From assembly GCF_921293095.1 (NCBI RefSeq), contig NC_060253.1:81505992-81569991 (forward strand): a stretch of 64,000 nucleotides of DNA, written 5' to 3'. Positions 25,301 to 40,300 of this stretch are shown here, one piece after another (the stretch's first letter is position 1; each line of letters begins with the position of its first letter). The notes under the pieces were generated by a model. It made no database searches and was not told the DNA's origin. It was given only the letters and a program-made list of their open reading frames with translations. Origin of the DNA: Ischnura elegans (Eukaryota; Arthropoda; Insecta; Odonata; Coenagrionidae). Made by a program: the position numbers and the translations under genes.

Positions 25301-28300
25301 TTCTGAATCCTTCTAATATGTTAGGTGATTGGTTTCAAATATGACTCAATTGAAACCCAGTATCATGATTCATACAGTTCTCCTCCAACTTAATTGCATT
25401 GATTCCTTTATTAAACAGTCCCGGTACTAGTGGATTGGCAGAGAATTTTAGTTTTGTCCACATGGACTTTGGGCCTAGAATAAGGTGGAACTTAGCCACC
25501 ACTAACCATGTTGTCTAAGCTGGGTAAAGCCCTTAGTTGGTTTGCTGCACACACTATGGCCTTGTTGATCAAGCGTACTGATTATGATTAGAACATTTAG
25601 GAAACCCGTATTTCCTGATACAGAATTGGTAAGCCTAATGGTATTCTTCCCATATACTCCATGGGCTGGTTGATAATCCCACTGGCAATAAAGAAATATA
25701 TATTTCCTTCTCTCAATAACTTTCGTTTCTATGTGATGCAAAATCCTGATTTTTGTTTTCAGCTAAAGCAATAACTTATTTGTTTAAAATGTAAGCAATA
25801 AAAATCATTCTAATGATATAGTAACAAGTGTTGCAGCACACAAACAACAACAATGACGACCCAAGAATTTTTCAGGCCAGGGGCTTACATTGATGTGGCC
25901 TTCCCCTTATATGATGATTTATATGCTATGAAATTTACAATAAACTGTAATTACGAAAAAGTCAAGGCAGACAAAAATTGGATAACAGAAAAATGCAACT
26001 GTAATCAACTTGATAAGAATGTTAAATAATATTTGAGTCAGTAATGATATACATGCATAAACTTAACTCATTTGCGCCAAGTTTTTATTCACATTTTAAC
26101 AATAAATATTTTAAAACCTGAGTAACTTAACAGGGAAAAATACAAATAACATACCTGAGAAGGAAGAAGTTTCCATGCATTATTTGTACGGATCACTTTC
26201 TGAATGATATCTCCCATTGCCAAGGATTCAGTAGTCTGGGCTAACAGAGACAATCTCTCCTTCAAATTCCTGTGCCAAAAGGAGTACAATTATCATATAG
26301 GTGCAATTATATCTTGTATAAAACAAGAGAATTGTTAGTTTATTTAACTAATTTACAGAATTAAAAAAAATCCATCACCCATACCTTACGACAACAAAAA
26401 AATCTCTTCTTCAAATTCCTGTGCCAAAAGGAGTACAATTATCATATAGGTGCAATTATATCTTGTATAAAACAAGGGCATTGTTGGTTTATTTAACTAA
26501 TATACAGAATTTAAAAAAATCCATCACCCATACCTTACGACAACAAAAAAGTTAAGAAAAGATTGGGAGAAAGTAGCACAAAATTCGGAGGAAAGACATA
26601 AATAATAATTTTGGCCAGCCATATTACGAAGGTTGTAGAGGATCAGGCACAAAAAACTAAGTACAAATTGTAAATCGTACAAGGAAATGACACACAAGAT
26701 GGAACTACCACAAAAAAAGTGAAAAACATAGCAGATGGCTGTCAAAGGGGCAGTATAAATTCACCACATATATTATGTAATAACACATAATATACCAATA
26801 AATATATTGATATTTTAAAAAACTAAAAAAAAAATAATAATAAAACACAGAACTTACCTGGCTGACTTTGGAGAAACTTTAGGATAATTTTCAAATACAA
26901 ACAGGGGGCCCAAGTTGTAATCATAAAAGAAGAGTTCAGCCTGCTGATTTATAGTGGTGTTCCGCCTTTCCTCAGCAGAAAACACCTTTCTTAAAACATC
27001 CCAAGGCCCCTGCATCAAGAAAATAAAAATTTAAAATTGTGAATCACATCCACTCAAGCAATGCAAAAATACTGATGCTTAAACATACGCAGTTATTTAA
27101 TCACTTTCACTAGAACCACAAGTTTGTTCAATCCAGTTCAGTAGTCTGTACTTTATTAGGAGTTCCAGTTACCCAAATTATCTTCAAACAATTAAGTGGA
27201 TTGGTAGCATGTAATAAAACTGAGATAGTATTCAGATGAGCTGTTTACCAGAATGTGAAAGGTGATTACACAGTTCAGATGCAAAGGAATATCTTTCAAC
27301 AAAAAAAAAGGAAGCCATACAATAGCTGATATTCCTAAGCACACTTAATGCTCTTCATAACCTTTTTGACTCAAGTTTTTAACACCTAAGTACCATATAT
27401 GTTTGAATATAGTCCCCCCTTTTTTTCCAAAAATGCCAGTGGTAAAAGCAAAGGGGGGGACTGTATTCAAACACATTTTTTTTTTTACTTTTCCCGAAAC
27501 TGAAGCCTTAAAATTAAAGGGGGGACTATATTCAGAGGGGGACTATATTCGGAGAAATACGGTACTTAATTAATAGTCAGTTGGATGTAATAAACAGGGC
27601 ATGGACATAAATACTTTGTAGTTGATAAGTAGAACATTGTTAGGAGACCCTTACGATAATAGCCTTAATGAAACACAATAGTTAGTCCACACTTAATTTA
27701 ATAACCACCAACCCAGGTTTCAGCTTCTTAGCACTGTTTTCTGAGTAGCCAACCTGTAAAAACTATAAAGCTAAACCTAGCATATGGCATTAAACTGTGC
27801 AAAAACCTATATCAGTTGATATTAACATTAAGCATGGAGTATTACTACTGTGATTAATTATGAATATTAGTTTCAAAAAACTCCTGTTAGGAGTCCTGAC
27901 ATGATCCATGTGCCTATTGTCTCCCACATACAAACACTGTACGTATTGTTCACAATTTGTCAGGCTGCAAACATTTCTTTTTGCCAGGAACGTCTGTTAT
28001 GATATTTTTCTGCCTCACTATATTTTTTACCTGCCAAATTACTTCTTTTTCTTCACAAATCCTAATGAAAATGAACTGCAAGCATAGGCCACTTCAGGAA
28101 ATTTGACTCAGTCAACCTTTATCGCCCTTGCAGTCCCAAAAGAGACCACCTAATGTTTTCGTTTATGGCCTTGCGGCCCCTTTAGGGACCACTAAGACAC
28201 ACTTCATTTAAAATCGGCTTATAATGAGTTTCGTCGCTCGAGAGTTATCTGGAGAGCTGCTTATATTTTAAACCTAGGTCATTAAAATGCCCGGCCATGC

Positions 28301-31300
28301 AGTGATACATCTGGGATTTAAAGCAGTCCTTTAAAGGTTAAGTTGTAACATTAGGGAAGAGGTGAATATCTTACTTCTACAAATAAATTGTCATGCTTCA
28401 TAATCTTAGTCTTCAGCAAATGGAGCACCTTGACCTAACAGGAAAATTTATCCATCCTTGCCGTAAGTTTCAGGTTATGGAACCTTCATCTGATCTTAAC
28501 GTTTGAGAAAGAGCACTTGCCCACCCAGAATTCAATGCCCATTCCACCCAGGATCGAATTGAAACTTTATTTAATATTGCCAGGATCATTTCCAAATTAA
28601 AGAGCATTAATTTTGTAAACTTTCATCTTATTAACAAATATTTGCATGAAAACAAAACATGAATCAAGAGAAATCTTGTTTAATTTTACATTTTATTGTA
28701 ATTAAACAATTATGTATAAATCTATAGTTATCTCCATCACCATTGAGACTTGGGCAACAGAAAAAATCTGTCGCCAATGCTATGTTAAAATATTTGCCTC
28801 AGCATTCTCTTCAATGATCAATGATCCTGTATACTGAATTTTTTAATATCATAAAACTGAGACCTGCCAAGGCAACAATTCACCTCCTCCAATCACCTCC
28901 AATTACCTGCTATGGAAGCACGGAGAGATGGATGGCTTTGGAGAGAGGCATGGGAATGGATAATCCATTGATCAGTCCTAGTGAAGGGGCAAGATTAGAG
29001 ACTTTATGGATAGGTTCATGCACGGATGAAATAGTGGGATTGACTCAACAACAGGGACAAAAAGCAGAGAAGTATCAAGGCCAGGGGTGGCGAACCTCTT
29101 GGTGATTGAGTGCCAAAGTTGACATGAGAGTAAACTCTAATGCCAGCCCATTGTGTGAGATAGAGGTGTCCTGGCAGCACTGTGTGCTAAAATAATTGCT
29201 CCACTTGCCAAGCGTGCATAAGGCTGACCACCCCTGATCTAGGCAATCTCTGAAGTAGGTAAGTGATTCTCGAGATGATTTTCACCCATTCACATGTTCC
29301 TTTCCTCCCTCCTCCTAATGAACCCAGTATATTTAGTACCGAGGGTGGTATAGTTCATTTTCAAGCCTAGAAAAAGACATTAACGAAAAAAGTCTTGGTG
29401 CCTTCTGGAGGTATGGTCAACAACCTTGATGCCCAAAGAAAAATATCTGAGGATGGAGTGGCGAAGTATCAACTTGTGAGATACATGATTTAGTTACAAC
29501 AGCTTCTTTAGAAATATGAAGTTGGTTTCAATCAGAAGGCCATTGTTAATCACTTCAAAATAATTGCTGATGGGTCTTGTTAATACAGTCGGATCCAGAT
29601 TTAACGTCTTCGCATTTAACGTTTTTCCGCATTTAGCGTTTATTTTTTTGGGTCCCAATTCATTCCCTATTAGGACAATGTAAAAATTATCCGTATTTAG
29701 TGTTTCCGCATTTTGCGTTTTTCCGCATTTATGGTCGTAAAAATTTGTCCCGCTCAAGATTTTTTTGCTCGATTTAACGTTTTTTCATGACGGTTCATCC
29801 AAATCTTCGAATTTATGCTCATCAACAAGAACAGTCTCATGAAAGTTTACCAAGAGTCGATAGAATCTACCGGGGAACGCTTCTTCAACTGCTTTCCGCG
29901 AGCGCAGCGCTGCGACCTTCAACTCGCAAGCTGGGTGATTTGTCTTCTCGTAATGTTTCGCTCCCCTTCTGATCCAAACACCAGGCACTTTTTGTATCAG
30001 ATCCGATCTAATGGAGCAAAGTCATCCCTTAATAACCTCGAACTACCTTATCCTTCACTTCTTGAACTTGACTTCGATGATACGTGACGACTGATGACAC
30101 GAGTTATCCTCCGAGGGCCGCTACAATAATGTTTTCTCGTAATGTTTTCAATTGATGGCTTATGCCCCTTTTAACTCTACTCCCTATGGGCAGTCCATTA
30201 TTAGCCCAATACTTTTTCCAGTCGGCTACTTTCTCTTTTCAAAAGAGGAGGCCCAATATCAATTGCGCAGTTCACTCGAAGATTCTTTCTGTAATCCATT
30301 CCATGGTCAGTTTCCACGGAGGAACAGCGAAAGAACAGAGGAAGTGTTTCCCCTGTCATGACCGTGAGTGAGAGCATTCTTTCCCTGCAGAACAACATTA
30401 TTTTACATCGTAATTTAGATATCCCGGAGCCAATTTACCGACATGCGGCTGGTTGATATCGACGTCGATTCAAAAATATCTATCTGGTGCTAATTAATGT
30501 CAAAAGAGAATGACAATCGGAGTTTTGACGAACTATCACGGTCCATGACTCAAAATAAATCGCTCATACTGGGAAAAAAATTACCGCATACTCACAGTAG
30601 AATAGATGAGCGCGGAAAAATACGAAAATCCGGCAGGTATCCCTTGATGGTTGACTTCGACATCATAACCCTGACGAAATTGCCGAACTCCAGAGGCACG
30701 CCGCGTAAACAACTTCTCCCGGTTCCATTCGACCTGCATGAGGCCGCGGATATATGACAACGAATCTGGTGCCATCATCGAGTTGAATCACTTGTACGCA
30801 TACCAGAAATAATATTCTCCTTTTTTGGATGACCTCGAAATCCAAAATGTGCGCACGGGAGGCTTTTTAAAGGCTCATAAATCCCTCGTTTCGCCGAGGC
30901 AACAGAAAACGTTAAGTTGGTATAATTCCAGAAAACCTCCCTTTTACTATAGATATTCGGTAGTTTAGATTTCGGGATTAGCGATCTTCTGCTGTCCCTT
31001 TATTTCACTCATCTTTATAGATGCAATGACGATTTTTCGAGTACCTACTTACACCTTTTCTTATTATATTAGAAATGCTATAGTCACCTACATGTCGCTT
31101 TTACAGAAAAATATTTAAAATTTCATCGAGACCACTGAAATTAGGTAAAAATGGAATCACTAATTTCCATAATAATATTCCGTGTGGGAATGCTTTTCAG
31201 TTGATGCATTTTAAATTTTTCTTAAAATATTTCTTTAAAACAATTGTCATCCTCTCATTACTTATTTTTACTACCCATTTTTTTAGCTGATTCCTGAAAA

Positions 31301-34300
31301 GTATTATCCGCAACCTTCATAGGGCTGAAAACACTTAACCAATGAATTTTTTGCTGCATGCAGCACCTTTTAGTTACGTAAAATAATATTTTTTATTCAT
31401 AAAAAGCCATTTCAATCATTACAGACCCTAAAATCTGAAAAAAATGTCATGTCCTCATTTAGTGTTTTTCCACATTTAGTGTTTTAAAGTTTGTCCCCCC
31501 TGAAAAACCTTAAATCAGGATTCTACTGTATACCTATGCCGAGGATGACTTCAAATTACCTGATACATACAAACGAGACTGGCACGGCAAAATTAGACGG
31601 TGAATAACATGTAAAGCACAATTTCACATTACCAGAATGCAATTTCCCATGCTGTTTGCCAAGGACAGCCCACAACTTTGAATTACGAATTATGTTGAAT
31701 GAACAGGGTTTAAATAAACGAGGTTTTACTGTATCTCAATCATTGCACCAATATTGTTGAGAAACATGGAAAATTTTGAGTTCTTAGCATGCTGACCTCC
31801 TTTCACCCTCAACGCTGAACTCACATCTGGTATCTTTTGTTCAAATAAATCCAAAATCATAAAAATTATCATTCAATGATAATGCATAATTGCAGAGACC
31901 CAGTATAATCTTAATGCATATAAAACATGTTATTGCACATACAAAAAATAACAACTCATGAACTATCATAAATTACCTCTGTCATCTCAAAAAAAATCAA
32001 CAACAAAAGCCATCAGTATTCATTACTTAAAGAAACCATACCGTAAATTTCATGAAGTTCAATTCCACCACTTACCAGTCGCACATCCTTAAGAGTCTGT
32101 TTCCTTTTACTGGATGGACTACCATCAGTTTTAGTGGTATTTTTGTCTGCAGACCACATGTTGAGCTGATGTAGAACCTGTCGGATATCTTGATTTGTTG
32201 ATGTTATAAGATTTGCTAGAGCTTCAGGAGCCAATTTCACTCCCTCCTTGAAACATATTGACATCATTGCTCCCTGTAAAAAAAAATGGAAAATATACTT
32301 ATTAAGTAGCCTAAATGAGAATGCAATAAAAAGAATTTCTTTATTGCCAAAACAATTACACCTTTCACAGAAGATATTAAGTAATGCATAAAGCTGAATA
32401 TAAAAATAAATACAGCAACCATTGTCACGTTCCACTGGCATTTATAGTAAGATAACTTATAACTAAGGCATTCCAGATAAATCAACCATCACTGTAATCA
32501 CTCCCAAACTTAAGCCACAGAAAAGAAGCACATGCGCAAGTAGATCTCCAAGAACAATTAGAGAAACCATTATAATACAGAATTCACTATACAACTACAA
32601 TACATATGTACATGGCAAGAGCCCCTTCCACCCTACAAACAAAGACTTTCAAACACTACCTTGCAGCAGAAAAAATAACCATAGGATACCAAGCTAAAAC
32701 AATTGTGCAACAGAAAATATGTACATACTAGTATAGAAATGAGTACTGCTTACAAGACTCGACAGATAATTATTGTATATTATTATAATCAATGCTCATT
32801 TTCTTACTCATATGAAATCAGTTTCATTCCTCTCATACTCATATAGTCCAGGTCATGGTGCCTCAATGATGGCATGAGATTCTCTCTCTCTCCAAGCCTT
32901 CTGAACCTATCATAACCCAAAATTCATCTTAATTATAAGGATGAGACCCTTACACCCATCATCCTTCCCAAATGATAAGCAGCCTTAGCCTAATAGGTAC
33001 CTTAAATTGAGGATGCAAAAAAGTTTTGGATAGGCCTATAAGATTAACTACATACAGTGGAACCTCGTTAAAACGAGTACGGGCTATAGCGACACCCCCG
33101 CTATTACGAGAGATAGCCGATGCACTGATAATTGACCCTATAATAAGCGTGTTAAAAAATTCGTTTTTACGAGACCCTTTCGGCGTTGGCTCTCGCCATA
33201 GCGAGGGTTTCACCGCCGGAAGACTTTCATCAAGACTCCTTAACCTCTGTAATTGCTAGTGATCTGTTAATGGAGTGCTCAGTCTCAAATTTATGTGGTA
33301 AACTGTCGTTCGATAAATATAATGATTGACGAAACAATGCTTTGCATGATTTTTATTCAGTGCGGCGCTTATAAATTGTTTGAATAGTTAGTCGTTATTT
33401 GAGTAAGGAAATTTAGTGATGCAAAAAAACATCGCCTTTCGTATGGATTTATGCTTACGGTTATCGGATAGATGTTTATCTGTCGGCGCACCACTCCTGT
33501 TCCTGAATATCTGTTCCCAACAGGTATATTGGCTATTATTTGCTCCACCTCCGGTAAAGCGACAATTCCCTATAGCGAATGTTTATTAGTGCACCGTGGG
33601 GTGTCGTTATATCGAGGTTGCACTGTACATAATATCTTTATAATTTATAGAAGTTTTATAATGTCTTCCAATCACAGGCTTAAGGTTAATGTGCTGTCAT
33701 GGCACATAGACCAATACATAATTGCGCTTCGAATATACGTGTGCAGATAAATGCGTGGACAGTATCTGCACGTGACTCGGCCTTGAAACATGATCGAAAC
33801 ATCGATTTTTCTTTTAATCTGTCTATCGTAGTTCTACAATCAAGTTTGAGAGATTTCTTAGGTTCTATGATGAAATTCACGGCTATTTCCAGGTTTTTTC
33901 ACGGCAGACGAAATTCACGGCTTATTCATGGTTTTAAGGTTTTCACGGTTGAGTGGGAACCCTGTGATTTCTTCCTCATCAGTTAAGTACACCGAAAGCA
34001 GAGCGTAGAAAAGGAGCTCGAATGTCATTCTTTGTTACTTACTTTTACTACCTAACACAAAACAGGGCATAGATACACATACCAACTGTGCTTTCCAAAC
34101 AAAGACAACAATGATAATCCAAACAGACTACTGACGATAATAATATGGATCATATTGTTAAATCCCGACTTCATTTTGCGTTCGACTAAGTCCTCACACT
34201 CTTTTTGTTGATGCGTGCATATTCTTTTGGTCGGTCTATGCGTCCTCTTCATCGTATTTTCACCTTTCCTGCGTGGGTCTCTTGAACTTTCCTTTATGCC

Positions 34301-37300
34301 TGCCCGGTGCGAATTGTGCTGATGGCGGGGAATGCATTTTTTGGATAGACGATGCGAGTGCACTCTCATAAAAGGAAAGCCACGATATCCGCACTGCGCT
34401 AATTTTGCTGAGAGTGGGAACCGCATTTTTGATTGCCGATGCGTTTGCACTTTTCAGCAAGGAATGGCGTACCGTTGGAAGGTTCTCGAACTCACAGAGG
34501 GGGAGGGGTGGTCGGATGTGGGGATGCCTTAAAAACGGCATGCATCATTGACTCAAGGTCATTTTCGTCATTTACGTCATTCGTGATTTGTCATTCGTCA
34601 TGAGTCGGGACCCGCGTAGCGGGGGCCCACAGGGCCGTGGAAGGGAAGTTCAATGATTAACCCGGAGAAGCCGAGGGAGGAGATCACTCTCGCACAAGAA
34701 TCAACGGAATCAAATACACTTCTTGTGGCAAACCCGGGATCTTTCATTTCTACCCGATACCGTCCCTCCTAGAGGACCACCTTCGCTGCTCGGAATCCCT
34801 CAGCGTTAGTCCAAGATCCCAATTCTGAGTCGCCCCTTGTCGAGCTGTCCACGGGAGGACACGACAATAAAAATAAAACATAAACAATAAAACTCACACA
34901 CTCCAATAGTGGTGGCTAGAGTGTTGGCTTCCCACCCCGTGGGCTCAGGTTCAAATCTTGGTAGTGGCACAGAAATTTCAGAAATTATCCTGGCGTCAAG
35001 ATCAATGAAAATCCGATCGCAGGAACATCGAAGGGCTACTAAAAATAAACAGCACCAACTCTCAGCCATATCTGAGCATGCTTGGAGTGAACCTGGACAC
35101 AACATACTCTTTGAAGACGCCAGGATAATAGCAAAAGAAAATAAATACTTCCCTCGCCTGATCAGAGAAGCTATTGAGATAGCAAAAACGCTGGCATATT
35201 TCAACAGGGATCAAGGCTACAGCCTCCATATCACATGGAAAAGGATTCTCCGACCACCAACAATGAGAGATGGACAACCAACCAATGAGAGAGCAGCAGC
35301 AGGATGAGGAGCCGCCGCCTATATAAGGCAGGAAATTTTATGCCTATAAAAGGCGGAAAATTTTCCGAGTTACCTCACCTTCGACCTGAAGACGCTGACT
35401 GCAATGTCAGCCAAACTGTTGTCACCAAAACACAATGGACACGGTGAAAACCCGAATAGAATGCAGAGATCATCTAATCAATGCCGCGAAAATCTTCGAA
35501 CCCACACAAGTTCATTGTTACTTGATGTTTGTTCATTTACTTGATTATTTGGGAATTTAAAGGGAAATAAACTTTGGGTTAAAAACTTTGAATATGTATT
35601 TGTGTGTGATTATTCGCTTCCCGACACCAAGGGCAAGAACACACACTTTAAAATGTGCGACCTGAGACTTACGCCCGGTCTGCGACGTTACAGTACTCCA
35701 CACATGATCCGATTTTCATACGTAAAATCTTATGCCAGTCATTAAGCATAGACATCAATTAAGGTCAAGCAGGCCAAAAAGTAAATAAATGGAGGAGGAG
35801 GAAGTAATGAACAAAGAGGTGCCATTCATGGATGACTATAAGGTCCGCATATACGAACTCTCTATAGGTACTAGATGAACCCCATTAAGTACTTCATTCC
35901 AATATATGAATGTGGGACTTACACGAATCTGCTCCATTCGAGGCCTCTGAAAGCGGAGATCATAGCAGTGATTCACCAAGGAGCGAATCTTTGGATGGGC
36001 TCGGTCGTTGCAGATGCAGATGACTGGTATTCTCGACTCCTTAATGAGCTGGATCAAGGCTGCCACACCACCTCTGTCCTCATTCCCAGCCATTCCGTCC
36101 ACTTCATCCATCACCAATACTTTTCTCTTACCCTCTTCCTTCTTTTTGCCTACGATGTAAATAAATTATTTATAAATGTCAATTACCAACTATGTAAGGT
36201 GCTACTTGGAACCAGTATGTAAACATATTCATGCGGGCAGTGACACTCCATAGGCGAGTCAGTCAGAGTTTTTCTATGACGGAGGACTGATCAGCCAAAT
36301 TTTGTCCCCCGCTTACAACCCAAAACCCTCACCTTCCAATACAGTATATTCTCTTGAACGTTAATAGTGAGAAATAGCAGTTAATAGCCTTTATTTCATA
36401 ATCTCTTTAAAGGGTATATTGAACCATTCTTTACAGAAGCATTTTGTTCATATTTGACCATAGGAATTTTGATTCTTGGCCATATAACAATGCCTGCTAC
36501 CCCTCTTTCAACCCTAATACCTGTAAGAGGACAACCCTTTCCGGTTTGCCTGTAAGGCTCAGAAGCATTGACCATCAGAAAATATGATAAGAAAATAATA
36601 GAATCATTGAATGACAATGCTGATGAACAAATGAATGCATAAGTCAAAAAATGAGCAGATACTCAAGACAATGAAAGAAATGGTAAGTGGAGCATCATCC
36701 TACAGAAAAAGTACAGAGGATTGGTAATATGAGACACAGCCATTATGTACGAAACATAATAGGATGAAATGTATAAGGAGCAAAACCCAAGAAATATTAA
36801 GGGTAGTTGAGAAGTAATGAAGGACAACTTATGTTACGTAAACAGGAATATATGAACACACTTATATTATTGTTTTGTCAATATCACAATCTTTTTTTCT
36901 CTCAAAGGGTAACTTTTATTCTTTTGTTTCTCACCAGGTGGCTATACAACTTAAAATTTTCAGTGGAAAGTGACTTTACAGAAAAATTTTGAGATGCAGA
37001 GGTCTGTCTTTTGCAGAGAGCTTGTAGGCCTAATACTTAAATATGTAGTTGACTTGAATGCATGAGTCACAGCTCAACCCTTATGAGGTAGAACTAATCG
37101 CACAATCCACAGAAAAACAAAATTGTTACTGGTGATTATGTCCACCACTTACAATAGGTAATGAAGTTTTCAAACATGGCTTCACTATTTGTACAGCTTC
37201 AGATTAAACCTTAATTTCTGGTTTTGTAAATGATCAGTTCCTAACGCGCAAATCAAATTCTGAAAAGAATATATAAATGCAAAAAAAAAATTCATCCCCT

Positions 37301-40300
37301 GGAAAAGAATTTTCACAACAGCTCCCTCACTAAATTATTTTAACTGCTCAGAATGCAAAGAATCACAATGGGACACCAATTGATGGATGAAAGGTAGTAT
37401 GTAGCAGGCAACCATGTTGAAAGGCTGAAGGAACATCTATGCATGCCATGGCAGATTTAGGATGGAATTCATTAAACAGCTGATAAAGGAGAAACTTGGG
37501 TTTATAATTGGAAAAACTGATGCAAGATCAGAACAGATGGAAAACTGCTACCAACAAAGATGTACTCATATTATTTTTATATAATTCAATCCACCCACGT
37601 GAATAGGTAGTATCCGAATTTACACAACATATGTAATTGCCATGAGAAAAATTCCAAGGTACTGGGAATCAAACCATGGGATCCATTTCCAAAATGGGCT
37701 ACTAAACAGACCACTTCCCCATCCAGGCCCATGAATTCCATTCCCAGGCTTCACAGAGGTTAACCCTGCTAGGAGTTGCGCCCTTATGGTTCATTAAGGA
37801 TGGCAATGCAAAGGAGATAAATATGCAGCTCTTCCTTTTCTATGACAATTTCCATAACACGCAGCAAAAATATTATTCAACTATATAAAAAATCCATAAT
37901 TAACATTTCTTACCTGCTTTGAAGTAGCCAGATAAAGAATTGCTACAAATTAACTCCGAGACTTCACTTTCAAGGAGCTTCTTGGAACGGGTGTCTGAAG
38001 CATTAAACTCAATGGCATCCATTCCCAATTCCTTACAAACTAAAAGAGCTGATGTTGTCTTTCCTGGAGGATACAGAAGCCATAAATTAGTGGATTGAAA
38101 ACGCAAATAATATTCAAAGATTCAAAGGTATAAATGAATGAGATTATTTGGTACTTTATTTTAAAACAATTGATTCAAACTTAAAATTTTACACAACCGC
38201 AGCCTTGTTTTTAAGTCTAAGACTACACAAGCAAAAATCCAACTCTTCAATAACTGATTTTTGCAATCAATAATCATGGAAATTAATGACTCCTGATACT
38301 TTTTAAGTGCCTTGAATTTTTATCTTAACATTTGGAACAAAACTTAATAAGTACATGCAATCAAACATCTGAAAAACCTGTCACTATTTTAAGATAAAAA
38401 TTAATGTCAACTAGTAACATATAACCACACCTATTCCTGGAGCCCCTGAGAGTAAAGCAGCTTTGTAAAATCCCCCATCGTCATTTTTATCCCAAGGGCC
38501 TGTATTGAAAAAAGAAATGTCAATTGAAAATCATTAATTTTATTATCAACAAATGTCAGATGAAATCATCAGTAATTATGTGAGATTTCAAGAGTAGTTT
38601 GAATTAGAACATATCAAAAATATAGGCTAAATTTTCACCTGGTCGAGGAGGCCTCTTGCCATGAGGACCATGGTATTTCTGCCAGTTTGAAAGCCATCGC
38701 AGCAACTTATTCACATTAGATTTTTCACCCTGCTGCCCAATCACTTGCTTGATGGAAGTTGGTTTGTACTTATCAACCCACATTGTATCACTAGCCTTCA
38801 CTTGCAATGCTGAAGACGAAACTCCAGTTTGAGAATCTTCCACTTGAGTCCTTGAAGAACTTTTTTCCTCTGATTTAACGGAGGCCACTAGTGAACCTTT
38901 GGCCACATTCACCTTGGGAGGATCGTAATTCTGTGACATGTAAGTCAATTTCTTAGCAAGGCTTGGCTTTTTCTGTTCCACAAGCTCCTCAACATTCATT
39001 TTTTGTCTCTTAGCTGGTGACGAACGTAGTTCAAGCTCTCCCTCTTCCTCTTTAATTGTCCTCTTCCCTAATGCACTGGGGCTAGTACCTTCTAATTCCT
39101 TTGTTTTGGTCCTCACCAAATCCAGCAAACCATCTTCTGTCAGCTCCTTGGTACCCAAATTTCTAGCCTGTAAATTATAAATAACATTTAAATTCACCAT
39201 GAAAAAAATGCAATGTATTTGACCACTGCTTCATAAAATAGGTATTATGTTTTTTCAAGGTTTCTGAAAAGTATCATTCTTATGAAGTTCGCAAATGCAA
39301 ACCTTACAACTTTTGGTCCTGTGAACTTTTGAAAAAACAAGGGTATTTTCAAACACAAAGCGATAAAATATGAATCCTGTACAATTCTTTAGCTAATTCT
39401 CACCTTTGTAACCTTTGCAGGACCAGGTTCATCTCCAAGAACAATGTAAGTAGTGTTTTTGCTGACGTTTGATGTAACTTTGCCACCACATTGTTGAACC
39501 AGAGCCATTGCCTCTTCTCGATCAAGAGAATCCAGAACCCCAGAAATGACAAATGTCATGCCTGCAAGGCAGTTAGGACTGCCCTACAAGAGATAAATGA
39601 GAACAAGGAATGCTTGGTAAGTGATATGGAACTGAACCAATTGAACACTTGATAATTGCAAGAAGAGAAGAAATACATACATTCAAAATAGTGCCTCAAA
39701 AACAAATACGTAACAATACCAACAGAATGCTTATTACAGAAAAAAGTCAGGACACAAAATTCTCAAAATTACTTAATTTCTTAGGTAGAGTGGTAGACAG
39801 GTATAATGGTGATAAGAGGGATTGATCGATGCAGTTTTATTTTATTTACTATAAATGGATTTTAAAAAGTGATTACAACATTATCGAAACTTTGCTTACT
39901 TTATCATGTTCACACATAATTAATACACTTTGCACAATGGGGAACTTGCATGAATTTTTTTTATTTCACAGGCGGACAGAAAATTATTTTCTGAATACAA
40001 CAAAGAAAACCGCATGTATATCTGAGTTTTCCTTCGCGAGATATTTAATGATAAATATAACGAATTTTAAAGCGCGGGAAAAACTCCCTCACCCCCCAAG
40101 CCACTGCCGACGAAGCCTCGATGACGTCAAAGGTGCCTAAACATCACGCGAAGCTATTGTTGTGATTGTTTGTAATAGTTGCCAGCAGTTGTGAGAGCTT
40201 CGTTTGTTAGACGTGTTGATTATTTTATATTTAAAGATAAATATCCGACGATAGAGGCTTGGAAGCCCTCATATTTTGCATTATTTATAATATTAATATC

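Larger units (their letters stand above)
16893..26154 (-). other. RFC1 intron 15 (9.3 kb, transposon-laden)
   Basis: The longest RFC1 intron. It contains the 4.2-kb long-TIR transposon (16958-21168) and a Tigger relic (22833-24570). The parts at 21169-22832 and 24571-26154 show no recognisable features. Confidence 0.8.
27010..32075 (-). other. RFC1 intron 13
   Basis: Contains the MITE at 27391-27564, a small hAT MITE at 29082-29236, a TIR element at 29584-31530 and a faint tRNA-like stretch near 28500-28565. The rest is unremarkable. Confidence 0.75.
32274..35922 (-). other. RFC1 intron 12
   Basis: Contains the Tigger-like MITE (33053-33627), a lone pogo-like end near 33935-33965 (GAGTGGGAACCCTGT), and tRNA-like plus Penelope-like sequence at 34905-35480. 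Confidence 0.7.

Noticed and set aside
34052-34450. 132-codon minus-strand frame
   Set aside because: No recognisable domain, lies in an RFC1 intron with local repeats, and has no splice or promoter support.
34905-34967. Functional tRNA gene
   Set aside because: A- and B-box-like motifs are present but no acceptor or anticodon stems pair properly.
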